Shown here: piece after piece, positions 1-10,131 of the stretch
How the letters are laid out: each line of letters starts with the position of its first letter
Numbering within the stretch: position 1 is the first letter of the stretch
Source: Paragyromitra xinjiangensis
Lineage: Eukaryota > Ascomycota > Pezizomycetes > Pezizales > Discinaceae
Direction: 5' to 3'
DNA: 64,000 bases
NCBI GenBank assembly: GCA_038503065.1
Contig: JBCAMK010000014.1
Location: forward strand, 1,674,001-1,738,000
Program-made: the position numbers and the translations under genes
The notes under the pieces: generated by a model
Database searches by the model: none
Told to the model about the DNA's origin: nothing
Seen by the model: the letters and a program-made list of their open reading frames with translations, nothing else

Positions 1-66
1 ATACAGAGCTATCATAAAAGATGGCAAAAGACATACGCTCAAAAGAAAACCCCATAATCCTTCGAA

Positions 67-810
67 TCAGCCTTTGAAAGAATCCGCAATCAGTGCTAAA
101 CGTGCCACCGTATTTGCTTTTGCTTCCTCCTCTCTCCATCCCGTCTTACTCCCCTCACTCCTGATTCTCAAAAGCTCCTCGCCCAAGACTCTCACAGGCC
201 GCAGCATCTCCTCACTCGCTATCAGCTCCGAATACTGCGCCAGCGATTCATCCACCAGTATCGCTTCCATATAAGTCGCTGGGACCTTAGTCCCCGACTC
301 CTTCACCGAGCCTTTCGTTGCCGTCAACGACTCGATGTATACCGACACCGACACCGAGAACGGGGCCACGCACGACGTCCAGTGCTGCGTTCCGTCCGTT
401 TCCGAGGCCTCCAAGGCCTCTGCGTAGTTCTTCGTTTGCACTACCATGTACGGGGATAACTGTTCTTTCAGCAGCTTGTAATCGCTTGCGGCTTCTTCTT
501 TATAGTCTTCTGGAATGTCCGAAAGTGGGGGGACCGTGATCCCTCGTTTGCGCGCTATCTCCTTCGTGACGTCGAGGAAGCTCCGGACCGAAGCGTACAT
601 GGGGATGAGACCCTCGTTGAGGAGTCGGGTCTCGCTGGGCGGTACGAGGAGGATCAGTTTCGGTATGTGGTGCAGATGCAGGCGGGTAAATAAAATGTCA
701 TTCAAGAGCATATAATCTAGGCTTGGAGCAGGAGTGGTAGTAGCGGGAGAGGTTGTGATGTCGCCACCGGGGAGGGCGGCGAGAGACCAAATATTGTGAA
801 GGGCAGACAT
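67..810 (-). CDS. conserved-looking hypothetical protein, 247 aa, single exon
   Basis: One uninterrupted reading frame from ATG at 810 to TGA at 67. The protein looks mainly helical. It has a Thr/Pro-rich stretch near residues 20-28, a hydrophobic segment around HHIPKLILLVPP (about 47-58), and a charged C-terminal half ending in VARLALIADSFKG. No signal peptide or convincing membrane helix is visible. The spacing of aromatic and acidic residues vaguely recalls the all-helical heme-oxygenase/TenA fold, but no catalytic motif is recognisable, so no function is assigned. It is the only supported gene in the first 4 kb. The length, the codon-like composition and the lack of stops over 744 nt are the reasons for calling it. 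A short upstream exon cannot be excluded. Confidence 0.7.
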   Translation of the reverse strand: MSALHNIWSLAALPGGDITTSPATTTPAPSLDYMLLNDILFTRLHLHHIPKLILLVPPSETRLLNEGLIPMYASVRSFLDVTKEIARKRGITVPPLSDIPEDYKEEAASDYKLLKEQLSPYMVVQTKNYAEALEASETDGTQHWTSCVAPFSVSVSVYIESLTATKGSVKESGTKVPATYMEAILVDESLAQYSELIASEEMLRPVRVLGEELLRIRSEGSKTGWREEEAKANTVARLALIADSFKG

Positions 811-1860
811 TGAAGTAGTAGTGGGTTTGGGTTTAGGGAGTGGAATGGGTCGTGGGAGCTACGGGATGGGCGTTTTATACGAGAGCAGTCGAGCGCTCGA
901 CTCTTGGGAAGTGGGCGAGGGGAATCGTGGAGCCTAGAAGCCAATGATCGTGTCTGCTCTTGCAGGACCTTCACTTCCCTTTTGGGCACTCTGCAGACAG
1001 ATCTTTCGCTGTATACATATCTCCAGTTATATACTCCACTAAACCTTAAGGTTTATACCGAGCTAACCGCACGTAATCCTAAATCACACCGGATCTACCG
1101 GATCCACGCGTTCTCAACTTATCTAACCCTGTTTTCAAGGAGGGGCACCAGTCAGCGATACACGATTCCTCGGCACCGGCGACCACATAATTATACTGCA
1201 AGACAGTGCAAAGATGACTGTGTACAGTAAACCTTCAGTACACGTCATCGAAAATTCGATGGCTACCCGACAGGTGAATAGACCTGAAATGCGTGAATGA
1301 AATATCTATCTATCTATCTAAATAGACCTGAAGTCTTGGCCAGGTCTTAGCGACGAGTGATTTTTGGTGATACCGAGAATATAGCCCATAGAGAGAGAAA
1401 CGACTGTTATATAACCGCATTACTAGATGAAGTTCTTTAACATTCAATAAGTAACCTTTCTGCTTTTTGAACATCCCGGCAGATAATACGATAGCAAGGC
1501 AACATGGCGTATACGTAATTAACTGCGAAGCGACGATGATCGTCAAAGAACGAAGAATCATGGGCTGCACAAAATTAGTGGCTTCTATAACTAAGCACCA
1601 TGCCTACTGAGTAACGTGTTAGAACTCTAGCCCTGTAAGGCTCACTAGCAAGCCAATAGGAACGGTGGCTTACCCGGGGATCAAAAGCAACGGTCTTGAA
1701 GATACACTAAATTAATACCTATTAAAACAAGCATAGAGCTTCGCTCGGCGCCTCCGTCGTGCGTGATAATCTTGATCCGTAATCAATAAAGGCTACTTAA
1801 GTCTCCAACCAGTGGGACGGGTTTTCCCAATCTTGGGTAGAGAGATTAGTGGACTTAAGC

Positions 1861-2153
1861 TTAGATTGCAGGCTCAAACTCCTCGAGCCTAAAGTCGCGC
1901 GAGCCCGAGCCAACTCGAGTTCGAATCTTAATCAAGGTTAGGAGGGAGAAGCGCAAAGTTGGCCTGGAGGTGGATTCCTGGCAACTGGAAGATAGGGATG
2001 ACTGCAGCGGGCACAGTTTCAATGGCAACCAATGATCTTCCGACAACCAATGATCTCCCTGCAATCGCCTTTGTAAGAACACCAAACCACTATGAGTAAG
2101 CCAGCTCGAACTTTTCAAGCCTATCCAGCTCGAATAGGCTCGTGGAAACACTA
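1861..2153 (-). repeat. diverged dispersed repeat, copy 1 (GGCTCGAG-rich)
   Basis: The reverse complement of this stretch can be aligned by eye with 8636-8965. Shared landmarks in the same order are CACGAGCCT, CGAGCT, GGCTTACTCA, ACTTT..GCTTCTC, ATTAAGATT, CTCGAGTTGGCT and GAG..TTGAGCCT/GAGTCT near the far end. The copies differ by many transitions and some indels, as expected of an old non-coding repeat. Long frames crossing it (for example on the minus strand, 1861-2352) are not treated as genes. Confidence 0.5.
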
Positions 2154-3114
2154 AGAGATGCTCGGTCTTGTTCCGGTCAATCAGGAGTAAAGAAATTCCT
2201 GGGGTTACCCCGCATCCGCTGTGGTCTCGTAAGCAGCTGTGACGTGAGGGCTGGTCTGCCCTCCTCGGGAGAAGATCTGTTCGTAAAGCCACAGTTGAAA
2301 ACACCATTAGAAGGCTACGACTTTCGTGGCGCTGACCACACAGTTTCATCAAATCAGCCTCAGTTGCTGTTTTCGGGGTTTTGATTCGTCAAATCAGCTA
2401 AAGGTGTGAACAAGCATGCCTAGGTCACCCTCTCACGCCATACTTCAAGCAGGACAGACTCCGATAGCTAATGCCCGACAAAAACTATGTAAATATTGGG
2501 ATTCTGAAACATCCGACAACCACATGTGCACCTTCTGTAGAAATTGGCACCTCGCCCGCAGGCGGCCATGCTCCGTTGAGAGGAGTGTGGTAAGACTCTG
2601 CGAACGGGACTAGATAGTACCCTACAGTGATGCAATTAGGGGCTGCAGAGGGGCTAAGCGATTTCGGAGTAATGGGTAAAAAGTAAAGCGACAGTCGTTC
2701 TACAATAGACGAATGCATCCTATCAAATAATAGACAGGTTGGCCCTGTGCCGAGCACGGACCTGTAGCAAGCACCAATCAAAATGAGCCTACGCTTGCGC
2801 ACTCGTACCTCAACTCGATACGACCCCAGGTCCTGGGGCCAGTCAGCTCAGACTCTGATCCAGCAGGGGTCGCATGCCCTGACCGAAGAACCATATCCGG
2901 AACACCGAGAATCTTGACCTTTGGGCTTGCTTTAGTATCAAGTGAGAAACTCACAGTTGGGGCCTCGCCCACTCGAGGGCCGCTTCGCGGTGGTGTCTTG
3001 GGGATTCCCTGGCCTGGAAGCCTTTGATATTGGGTTAGGGTTTGTCAGATCCCTGTTGGGTTGGTTGCTACCAGGGTTCAAAAATCCGCTAGGCTCTTAC
3101 CGCCCCATAACCCT

Positions 3115-3160
3115 CACTTCGTTCAGGGCAACTTCGTTCAGGGCATTCGTTCAGGGCACG
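3115..3160 (+). repeat. short tandem repeat, ACTTCGTTCAGGGC, three units
   Basis: Three copies of a 12-14 bp unit (ACTTCGTTCAGGGC, the last one shortened) are read directly. The same unit, preceded by CGTGC on its complementary strand and followed by GGTTATGGG, recurs once near 50909-50940 in the opposite orientation. The locus may therefore be the edge of a dispersed repeat. Confidence 0.6.
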
Positions 3161-4287
3161 ATTGACTCTCTATGTGAGATGACCAATATGATATCTTAGA
3201 TCCACGCTTGATTTCACTTTAGGGGGAGCCCTTATTGATCCGGTAGGTAGGATTATAGCTGTCACTAGCCTAGGTTGGGCGATACCTCTTGCTGCAACCA
3301 CATAGTAACTCTCATGTTTTGGTGCTCGCCACAGGGCTGTTCTCGGCACAGGGCCAACTTGACTAGGGGTAGCACAAAGAACTCGAAGGTGCAAATGCGA
3401 ATACAAGTTGACCAATCTGTCCATTGGCGTCGTTCTAAACCCTAAACCCTAGGTCTAAGTGACTAAGGCTGAGAAAAACCACATTAAAGTTTAGCAGCCA
3501 TCAAATTAAGTTTGGGGAAAATGAGAAAATAAGAGCCGCCGGCACAACCTCCTCTACTAGTAGCGAAAATATTTATGTACTTTATCATGTATGACCTCCA
3601 CTCCACCACCATCCACCATCAGCACCATCACCACTAAAAATCAGGTACCTTCCCAAATATCCATCTATCCTTATCATAGTAGTACAAGTGCTAATTAAAC
3701 CCAACCCGCTGAACTACCAGACACTTCAGATAGACGACTACGAGCCGGCTGGATTGACCTAATGTCTAAACTGTAGCTGGGTCATAGTGCAGGGTGAAGA
3801 TATGGCTTTGTCCTTGTCTAGACCCCAAAACCGAAACGTTAAATCCCCACATGAATAGGCTCTGATACTGATGAAGAGAAAACAAGACATCTAATTCCGA
3901 AAGTCTACATCTGTATTCCCTGCCTAAACAGTTAGGTAATGTATGTATCAAGACCTAGTTAATTTCCCAAGATATTATTGCTAACTTGGGTGGTCGAACA
4001 TGTGACAGGGCCGGGGCATTCAGTAGTGCGTATTTTTCAGCTATATCTCCGCCGCACAGCAGAGTAGAAAAAACTACGATGAAAGGAGTATCCACTCAAA
4101 TCAGAGCTGTCGATCTAAAGTGCGCTATTTGCAAAGTCGGTCTTTGGCGAGGTGCTTAGTCAGCAAATAATGAGCGGTATGTTTCAGCCGATCCACCACG
4201 GCCTTCATGAAACTCCCAAAATTTAACTGCAAAACTTACATTTGTCTTGTCCCATGTCCCTCTTCCAGAACTGCAAAAAGCAATGTT

Positions 4288-4368
4288 GTGGGTATCAGGA
4301 ATCGAACCTGAGTCCTCTCGGAATTGTGTTTCCACAACGAGAAGTACTAACCACTATACTATACCCAC
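4288..4368 (-). tRNA. tRNA-His (GTG) with a 10-nt intron
   Basis: On the minus strand a full cloverleaf is read. The acceptor stem GTGGGTA pairs with TACCCAC. The D arm contains the box-A-like TAGTATAGTGG. The anticodon stem TCTCG pairs with CGAGA, and the T arm is TCAGG-TTCGATT-CCTGA. The anticodon loop begins TTGTGG, giving GTG (His). There are 17 nt between the stem halves, which leaves an intron of about 10 nt at the canonical position one base 3' of the anticodon. A run of five T lies just downstream on the minus strand, fitting a Pol III terminator. All stems are perfect or nearly so, so it is probably functional. Confidence 0.93.
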
Positions 4369-5629
4369 GCCTGTTGAAACTCGACGGTTTGGACGCTACT
4401 AGACCCTTTTTGGCAACCCCCGACCTGGCCTAGCAACCGCGCGACATCGCAGAGTAGGATTTCTCTCCCGACCCAAATCTCACGTTTGGTATAAAAACGC
4501 GCTGGTATAGGCTCACATCAATTAGGAACCGGTCAAATCAAGGATCTTAAAATTAGTTAGTGAACCCTGGATAGAGACTGAACATGATGTTTCTGCTCTG
4601 GGGTCATACAAAATGGCTTACCCGTTTGCTAGCAGCTAAATGATTTGGGTTTTCACGCTAGACACCTGAAGTTGATTCATTTCTCTTTGCTGATTTCTTG
4701 AGTCTACCCGGCCAGTTTCGTCATCCGGCCGGGAGTCACTGTAACCACTTATAGATGTATTGTAAGATACAGTATCCCGCCAGTAGAATCAACTAACAAA
4801 CCCTTTTGGCGACATACCGGAACCAAAGACTCCAAGCTCGCTATTTCTTGGTTTATTTTATGGCGCGAAATCACTTTTCTACACCAACAGGATAGCGGGG
4901 TAAATTTAAAGATAGTTCTATTTATTTTCACAATCCTGGCCGCAGCTAAATTCACAATAAATGCTGCGATTATGTGCCACAAAATGGATTACCGTGAACG
5001 TTTGATAATCACCCTTTGAGCGCTGGATAAGGTTTCTGGCAACTGCTCGGGTTGGTCTCTGTCCCTGGTACTTGTGCTGAGATTAGAGTTTTCGATTTTT
5101 ACTCCCATTCCCGAGCAAGAAAGACACTGCCAAGCTGCAGAACCTCTGACGACCTACTAGAGTGCCAGCAAGCTAGCCAGAACCTGAATATCCCATAACT
5201 TATGGGTTTCGTAGCTTGATTTTTCACAAGAGTTGTGATTGTGAGAAGGTATGCCTCGGGTTTTTTGGGAACTTCTATTCTATGATTTATCTCGACGGCC
5301 GCCCTAGCAGAGAGTCTTACGCGTATCTCGCTATGATATCTTGCTTTTGTTTAATGATTATTGGTGTTACAGCTGCCTAATGGAATATTGTTGATAGTGA
5401 AGCGTAAGTGGGTTAGGGTTTGCCAATGTTCTACAGGACCCGTGAGCAATTGCAACCACACGGCCCGAAAGTTGAAGCTGCAAAATCATACCAAAACGGA
5501 CTGAGGTACGTAGACCTCGAGATTGAGCTGAAGAACAGAAAGTTGATCTCATTGTGCAGCGAGCTATCGCATGAGCCAGCAATACCTATATAACTACGCG
5601 CTAGTACGTTGGAATAAGAAATGGCGAGT
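4369..5629. other. intergenic stretch, no supported gene
   Basis: Between the tRNA-His gene and the Mutator-like MITE I see only short frames with no splice-consistent continuation. Nothing else recognisable was found. Confidence 0.5.
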
Positions 5630-5638
5630 CTCAGAAAT

Positions 5639-6097
5639 GAGCAAAGGTTCAGTCTGCCCTTGACGATTAAGATTTGGTTTAATCTACCCTTCGGGTTTAA
5701 TCTCCCCCCAAGACTCGCCTCCTCCCTATGTACCCTGACCTCCACTAATATTGTGGCTGCTACAACATTCTCCCAGGCTCCACCTAAAGGTACATCGTTT
5801 GCAAGGTTGCCAAGCTGTTTACAGCAAGCACATTATGTACATTTTGCGTGCCTACCTGTGGTCCCTCTGCTTGAGCGCAACATCAGGGCTGTCTCTCTTT
5901 TCTACTTCACTGCTATTAGGAGACACCCCTAGATACAAGGCCTCATTGGGAAGGAACTGCTGGCTTTCATGGATGTCGGTCGTAGTGGGAAGTGATGGAT
6001 GGTGTTGAAAAGAGATATAGTTTCATAAGGGTAGGTTAGATCCAAAGGGTAGATTAAACCAGATCTTGATCGTAAAGGGTAGATTAGACTTTTGCTC
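5639..6097. mobile_element. Mutator-like MITE, 459 bp, with 9-bp target-site duplication
   Basis: The two ends form long imperfect inverted repeats of about 65-70 bp: left 5639-5702, right about 6030-6097. The outermost bases read GAGCAAAGG on the left and GAGCAAAAG on the reverse complement of the right. Both ends then share GATTAAGAT/GATCAAGAT and GGTTTAATCTACCC. The element is bracketed by the identical 9-mer CTCAGAAAT (5630-5638 and 6098-6106). Long terminal repeats plus a 9-bp duplication are characteristic of the Mutator superfamily. The interior encodes no transposase, so it is a non-autonomous copy. The reading frames inside it are not genes. Confidence 0.82.
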
Positions 6098-6106
6098 CTC
6101 AGAAAT

Positions 6107-6930
6107 TGATTCTAGCTGCTTAAACGAAGAGCTAGCTTCTTTTTAGACATGAAGGCGTCGAAAAAATCTTCTTAGGAACAGTGGAAGGACAGTTTTACCT
6201 CAGCCCCAAGAATATTTCACCGTATCGTGGTTGTATATTAATGCGGTATCGTGATGTGCCCCCGCCTACCTTCTCGAGTGATAATCGACCGCCCTATGAC
6301 GATCATCTACTTATAGTAGATACAATTCCTTAAAATGGGCCGGATCCGCATATCGTAGAAACTGGTGCTGGATTAATGGCTTTTGTATGAGATGCAGACC
6401 GGCCTACTTTAAAAACATCATCCATTTACGAGTACTCTACTTCCTGACACTGGAATCACCACCAGTATTCCCCTGTCGATTTACTTTATAAACCCGCGAA
6501 TTCCCCCTTCCTATCATCCTTCAGTCCAGATCAAACATACTCACAAATTCCTAGGCAAATACGAGACTTTGGCATAAAGTGGCCGAATAATAGGGGTTTG
6601 CATGCAAGACTGCAATAGCAAACTAAGACGTGTGAATCGTGGCCCATAGACTCTGCCGCTTTGGCCGAGTCACTCAGCTGCAATAGAAACCGAGGCGTTA
6701 GTTTAAGAATAACCACAATACTATAGTGAAAATTGCGGTTTTTTCTTGATACCTTCTCCTAGGCCCACCTTAGAGGTGCCTTCTTTAAGCAATAAGACCC
6801 CCTCTTAGTTAAGCAAGAAAACCACTATGAAGTCGCTGCGCGATTTCCCCTACGGTAAATTAGGGTCGCCCCCGCTATTTTTCTATACAGGCCCATGTCT
6901 GTTAGATCACTTTATGCCTGAGTCTTGTAT
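6107..6930. other. intergenic stretch, no supported gene
   Basis: No coding, RNA or repeat feature could be supported between the Mutator-like MITE and the 6.9-kb MITE. Confidence 0.5.
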
Positions 6931-7009
6931 ATAGGCTCGTTCCCCATCCCCTAATACCAGCGGCTGCTGCGCACCAGCAAGCCGCGCAGTGGGGCTAGGC
7001 ACGAGGCTA
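6931..7009. mobile_element. short MITE, 79 bp, with 8-bp target-site duplication
   Basis: The ends are inverted relatives: TAGGCTCGTTCC on the left and TAGCCTCGTGCC on the reverse complement of the right. The element is flanked by the same 8-mer, TCTTGTAT (6923-6930 and 7010-7017). An 8-bp duplication is typical of hAT elements; that class is inference. The right half (GGGGCTAGGCACGAG) is almost identical to the right end of the element at 12341-12444, so the two are one family. Confidence 0.68.
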
Positions 7010-7017
7010 TCTTGTAT

Positions 7018-9162
7018 GTATGAAGTAGCGAGAGCACGTGCAGCAGTTGGCAAATGTTTCTCCCAAAACGCTAACCCTGATAGCAAAAGTTCTTTCGGTT
7101 TTAGGCGGGTGTTTCGTAATCGAAACAGCACGTGCACCCCCCAGCTAAGGATGTTTTCCACTTGAAATTTTTATGTTCTCTTTGCCTGCCAGCAAAACGC
7201 CGTCAGTGCGTCGGAGGGCTTTTATTCGGAGCGAGCTGAAGGGGTTGCTGCAGCTGTGGGGAAAGACAGTTACAATAACGCTGGGGCAAACTACTAGTAA
7301 GTGGGGTCAGAAATACTAGGCGTATTTAGAGACGCTGCGCAGTCTGGGGCATGTTGAGCGAGGTAGGGCGTGCGGTGCAGGGCGGGCTCAGAAGGCTGGG
7401 CGCACCCAACGCAGATAGGTACTCAGACACAAATTCCTTTTTGACAAAAAACAAAACAAGAAAGCCAATGATCGACCGGGTAAACCTAACCCTACCAAAT
7501 TCTACGCGGAGGGTCTAAGTAATGTTGGTACCCTCGCAGCGATAGCTAATAGTTGACTTTGCGTCATGTGCGTGTATCTTTTATGCCAAGCCCACAGCAC
7601 CTTGCCAGTTTCGTCCAATTGTGTAAGGAAAACTAAAGGAGGTTTGACGGCGATTTTTACAGCGCTGGGACAGCACACCTAACCACTATGCCCACTTGTA
7701 TTTAGGACCACATTTTAGTGTATGAGAGTTCGTAGTTTGGGCAGTATTTTTATTGGTTAGTTATACATCTTGACTATCGAGTCTAGCGATCGTCGCCATA
7801 TTTCGATTTACTTCTTAGATTGTCATGTGGCGATCGCGGAATTCCGGTGTCATAGTAGAGTCACTTAGGCCCCTTCTAATCCCCGGCGTAGATCCAGATA
7901 ATAACTCCTGAAGAGTACTGGATGCCTTCCCGTAAAAAATCTGAACCACTTTAGAGTAAGAAAATAGGCTGAGACACCCCAGACAACCGATCTGACAACT
8001 TCATGATGTAGAATCATGGAAGAGGGGTGGGCACCCTCGCCAGATATCTGAAGACCTCCAGATCCCTAGAGGGGAAATGATGCCGTGGCAACCATAAACC
8101 ACACCAAAGGAGAGGTAGCCGAGCCTAGCTCTATGGTCGTAATTCCATAAATAACAGAAAAAGCTAGGTTTCTTTGCAGAGCCATTACGGCTCTCCATAC
8201 TAAAAGGCGTTTGCTAATTTTCATGGTGTCGCTGTGAAAAAGAATTTATTATTAAACCATTGAATCAGGTTCTGTACATGTTGGTAGTAGAGATAGATCT
8301 GAAGCTACAGTTAAATTCTGGCTTTCGCTTGCCCGAAGTGCTCTAAATTTTACGGGAAGGCATCCACTATGCTCCATAAACGGAGGTATCTGCGGTAAAG
8401 CTATAGCTTTAGCTTTCATTTCCGTCAGCGTTGAAACGTAATGTCGGCCAGGTTTCACTACTATGGTAGCCGTCGGCGTCGATATTGACAGCCCATCCAG
8501 GACCCGGTCCGCCCCCCGCTCGCCCGGTGTCTACCCGTCCCTTTATAGAGAATACCGGGTAGCCTATGGTGGTTGTGATCTTGGCCCCTAGTTTGAGTTG
8601 GTTGTTGGTACACGATGGTTTTGTGTCCAGGTTAGTGTTCCCACGAGCCTGTCGAGCTAATACGGAGATCTGGGTTCGAGCTGGCTCGACTTGTGGAAGG
8701 ATAGGCTTCAGACTTTCAGGCTGGCTTGCAAGAATTGAGTCGGGCTCGAGCCTAGCTTACTCAGCGGCTAAAGTGATCACTAATTTAGAGACCTGCGACT
8801 CTACCTCCGGGAGACCAAGCAAACTTTATGCTTCTCTCACTCTAGGCTCCAAGCCTATATTAAGATTTAACAGGCTCGAGCTGAATTCGAGCCTCTTAGG
8901 AACAGACTCGAGTTGGCTTACGCTCGTGGAACCTAGACCCGAGGAACTTGAGTCTACAATTTGAGCTTAATCTCACAGTCTGGCTTAGCCCATAGGGCAT
9001 ACTAGTCAAGCCAGCGATTGAAACCATGAGATTGGGCCGTATTGAAAATCTCTTAAGTTGGTGATATGAACAATGGTGGCTGTGATGGGTACGCTAAACA
9101 ACTGGCTAGCTTAGAGGACAAAATATTAGGCTTTAGTAGCTAGATACGAGTCTGACTCCCAC
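7018..9162. other. gene-poor intergenic DNA
   Basis: No supported gene. It holds copy 2 of the GGCTCGAG-rich dispersed repeat (8636-8965) and a short telomere-like motif (ACCTAACCCTACC) near 7484-7496. The 132-codon frame at 8566-8964 lies almost entirely within the repeat. Confidence 0.55.
8636..8965 (+). repeat. diverged dispersed repeat, copy 2 (GGCTCGAG-rich)
   Basis: This is the inverted relative of 1861-2153. Matching blocks are CCACGAGCCTG, CGAGCT, GGCTTGC/GCTTACTCAG, ACTTTATGCTTCTCTC, ATTAAGATTT, ACTCGAGTTGGCTTA and GAACTTGAGTCTACAATTTG. It is rich in CTCGAG and GGCTCG words. No terminal inverted repeats or target duplication could be established, so the class is unknown. Short fragments with similar words occur near 45825-45900 and 57570-57985. 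Confidence 0.5.
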
Positions 9163-9375
9163 CTCTACAGCGCGAGTAAATGCATCAGCAAGGGAATCAG
9201 TGAAGGTATCAGTTTTTAGCATGAGAAAAGGCACAGTTAAGGTATCAGTAAATGTATCAGTAAAGGTGTAGTTAGGGAAATATGATGCCTTTCCAGTGCC
9301 ATTTCCCATTGCTGTAATCCCTTTTCTGCCCTTTCCCCCACACTTAAAACCGTAAAAATTCTCATTTAAAAGAAT

Positions 9376-9480
9376 AGATTTCTAGAGATTTGAACTTGCA
9401 CCCTTCTAAACACTCCCCACAAGCCATTTCCTACCAAGGTACTACCAAGGTAGGGTGCTTATCACTTGAGCTACCTGCTC
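9376..9480 (-). other. tRNA-like (box A/box B) module inside TIR element A
   Basis: On the minus strand the sequence shows TAGCTCAAGTGA, close to the Pol III box A TRGCNNAGTGG, and about 75 nt further AGTTCAAATCTC, close to box B GGTTCRANTCC. The stretch between them can form a stem (CTACC with GGTAG). It is the diverged counterpart of the clearer module in element B. It is a relic of a tRNA or tRNA-derived SINE carried by the transposon family, not a credible functional tRNA. Confidence 0.45.
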
Positions 9481-9754
9481 ATATGTGCTACTCCCAATTG
9501 GCCGCTACTTGAGCTCTTGTTTTTCAGAAGATTTGCGTTGTTTGATGCATTTACTGATGCCTTTACCCCAACGACTTTCCCTACACTTTTTCTGATGCTT
9601 TTGCTGATGCTTTCACTGATGCTTTCACTGATGCCTTTCCTCCAATGCCTTTTTTTTACACATTTCCTGATCCCTTTACTCATGCCTTTCCCCTAGGGGA
9701 GCATAAAAGCATCGGTAAAGGTATCGGTAAATGAATCAGATGATACATTTACAC

Positions 9755-10003
9755 CATCAGCAAAAAAAGATATTTGTCTTCAGGACCTTCAGGTGCAATA
9801 TGGCCTTCTGGAAGACCCTGAAGACCCTGAAGACAAAATCTCACTGGAAGACAAAAAATATGTTCCCGGATTTGGCTGAATGATAATATATCAAAAGTGA
9901 AAAATTGTCTTCCAGTCCTTCAGATGCAATATGGCCTTCTGGAAGACACTGAAGGCCCTGAAGACATAATCTCACTGGAAGACAATTACTTTTTTTGCTG
10001 ATG
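9755..10003. mobile_element. MITE with CATCAGCAAAAAAA ends, 249 bp, nested in element A
   Basis: The ends are CATCAGCAAAAAAA on the left and its complement TTTTTTTGCTGATG on the right. The interior has repeated GACCTTCTGGAAGAC and GAAGACCCTGAAGAC words in inverted arrangement. Comparison with the uninterrupted element B (TTTACAACAAACAT) shows the insertion split TTTACACCAAACAT, with AC present on both sides (a candidate 2-bp duplication). A second copy in the opposite orientation lies at 11316-11568. They share the central motif GGCTGAATGATAATAT and AAAAGTGAAAAATTG, or the reverse complement. There is no coding capacity. The superfamily is not identifiable from the ends. Confidence 0.78.
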
Positions 10004-10131
10004 ACCAAACATCCCCGGAAATGTATCATTTCGTGCATTTTTCCATCTCAGTTGTGCGGGCAATGTGTATATTGATGCATTTCCTCGCGCTGTAGAGCAC
10101 TGAATTTTGTTCTCCAGATAAACCAACTTCA

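Larger units (their letters stand above)
811..4287. other. gene-poor, degenerate intergenic DNA
   Basis: No reading frame here joins into a plausible gene. The stretch holds an ATCT microsatellite at about 1303-1320, an old dispersed repeat (separate entry, 1861-2153), a short tandem repeat at 3115-3160 and a two-unit telomere-like motif near 3435-3452. A CAC/CCA-rich tract lies near 3598-3635. The open frames are short and lack splice-linked partners. Confidence 0.6.
9163..10097. mobile_element. non-autonomous TIR element A, 935 bp, 3-bp TSD, interrupted by a MITE
   Basis: The left end CTCTACAGCGCGAG and the right end (reverse complement CTCTACAGCGCGAG) match perfectly and continue with AAATGCATC. 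The inverted repeat is about 24 bp with one mismatch. Both flanks carry CAC (9160-9162 and 10098-10100), a 3-bp duplication. Inside the ends, many short GCATCAGTAAA-type repeats occur in opposite orientation in the two halves, as subterminal transposase-binding repeats do in CACTA-type elements. The centre holds a tRNA-like module on the minus strand. A 249-bp MITE (9755-10003) is inserted in the right half; without it the element would be about 685 bp, close to copy B. No transposase is encoded. Confidence 0.82.

Noticed and set aside
3435..3452. Proximity to a chromosome end
   Set aside because: Only two telomere-like units occur at any one site and unique genes lie on both sides, so this is not a telomere.
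9471..9683. 70-residue minus-strand frame with ISESISESISKS repeats
   Set aside because: It is a translation of the short GATGC(T/A)TTCACT-type repeats inside TIR element A, not a gene.
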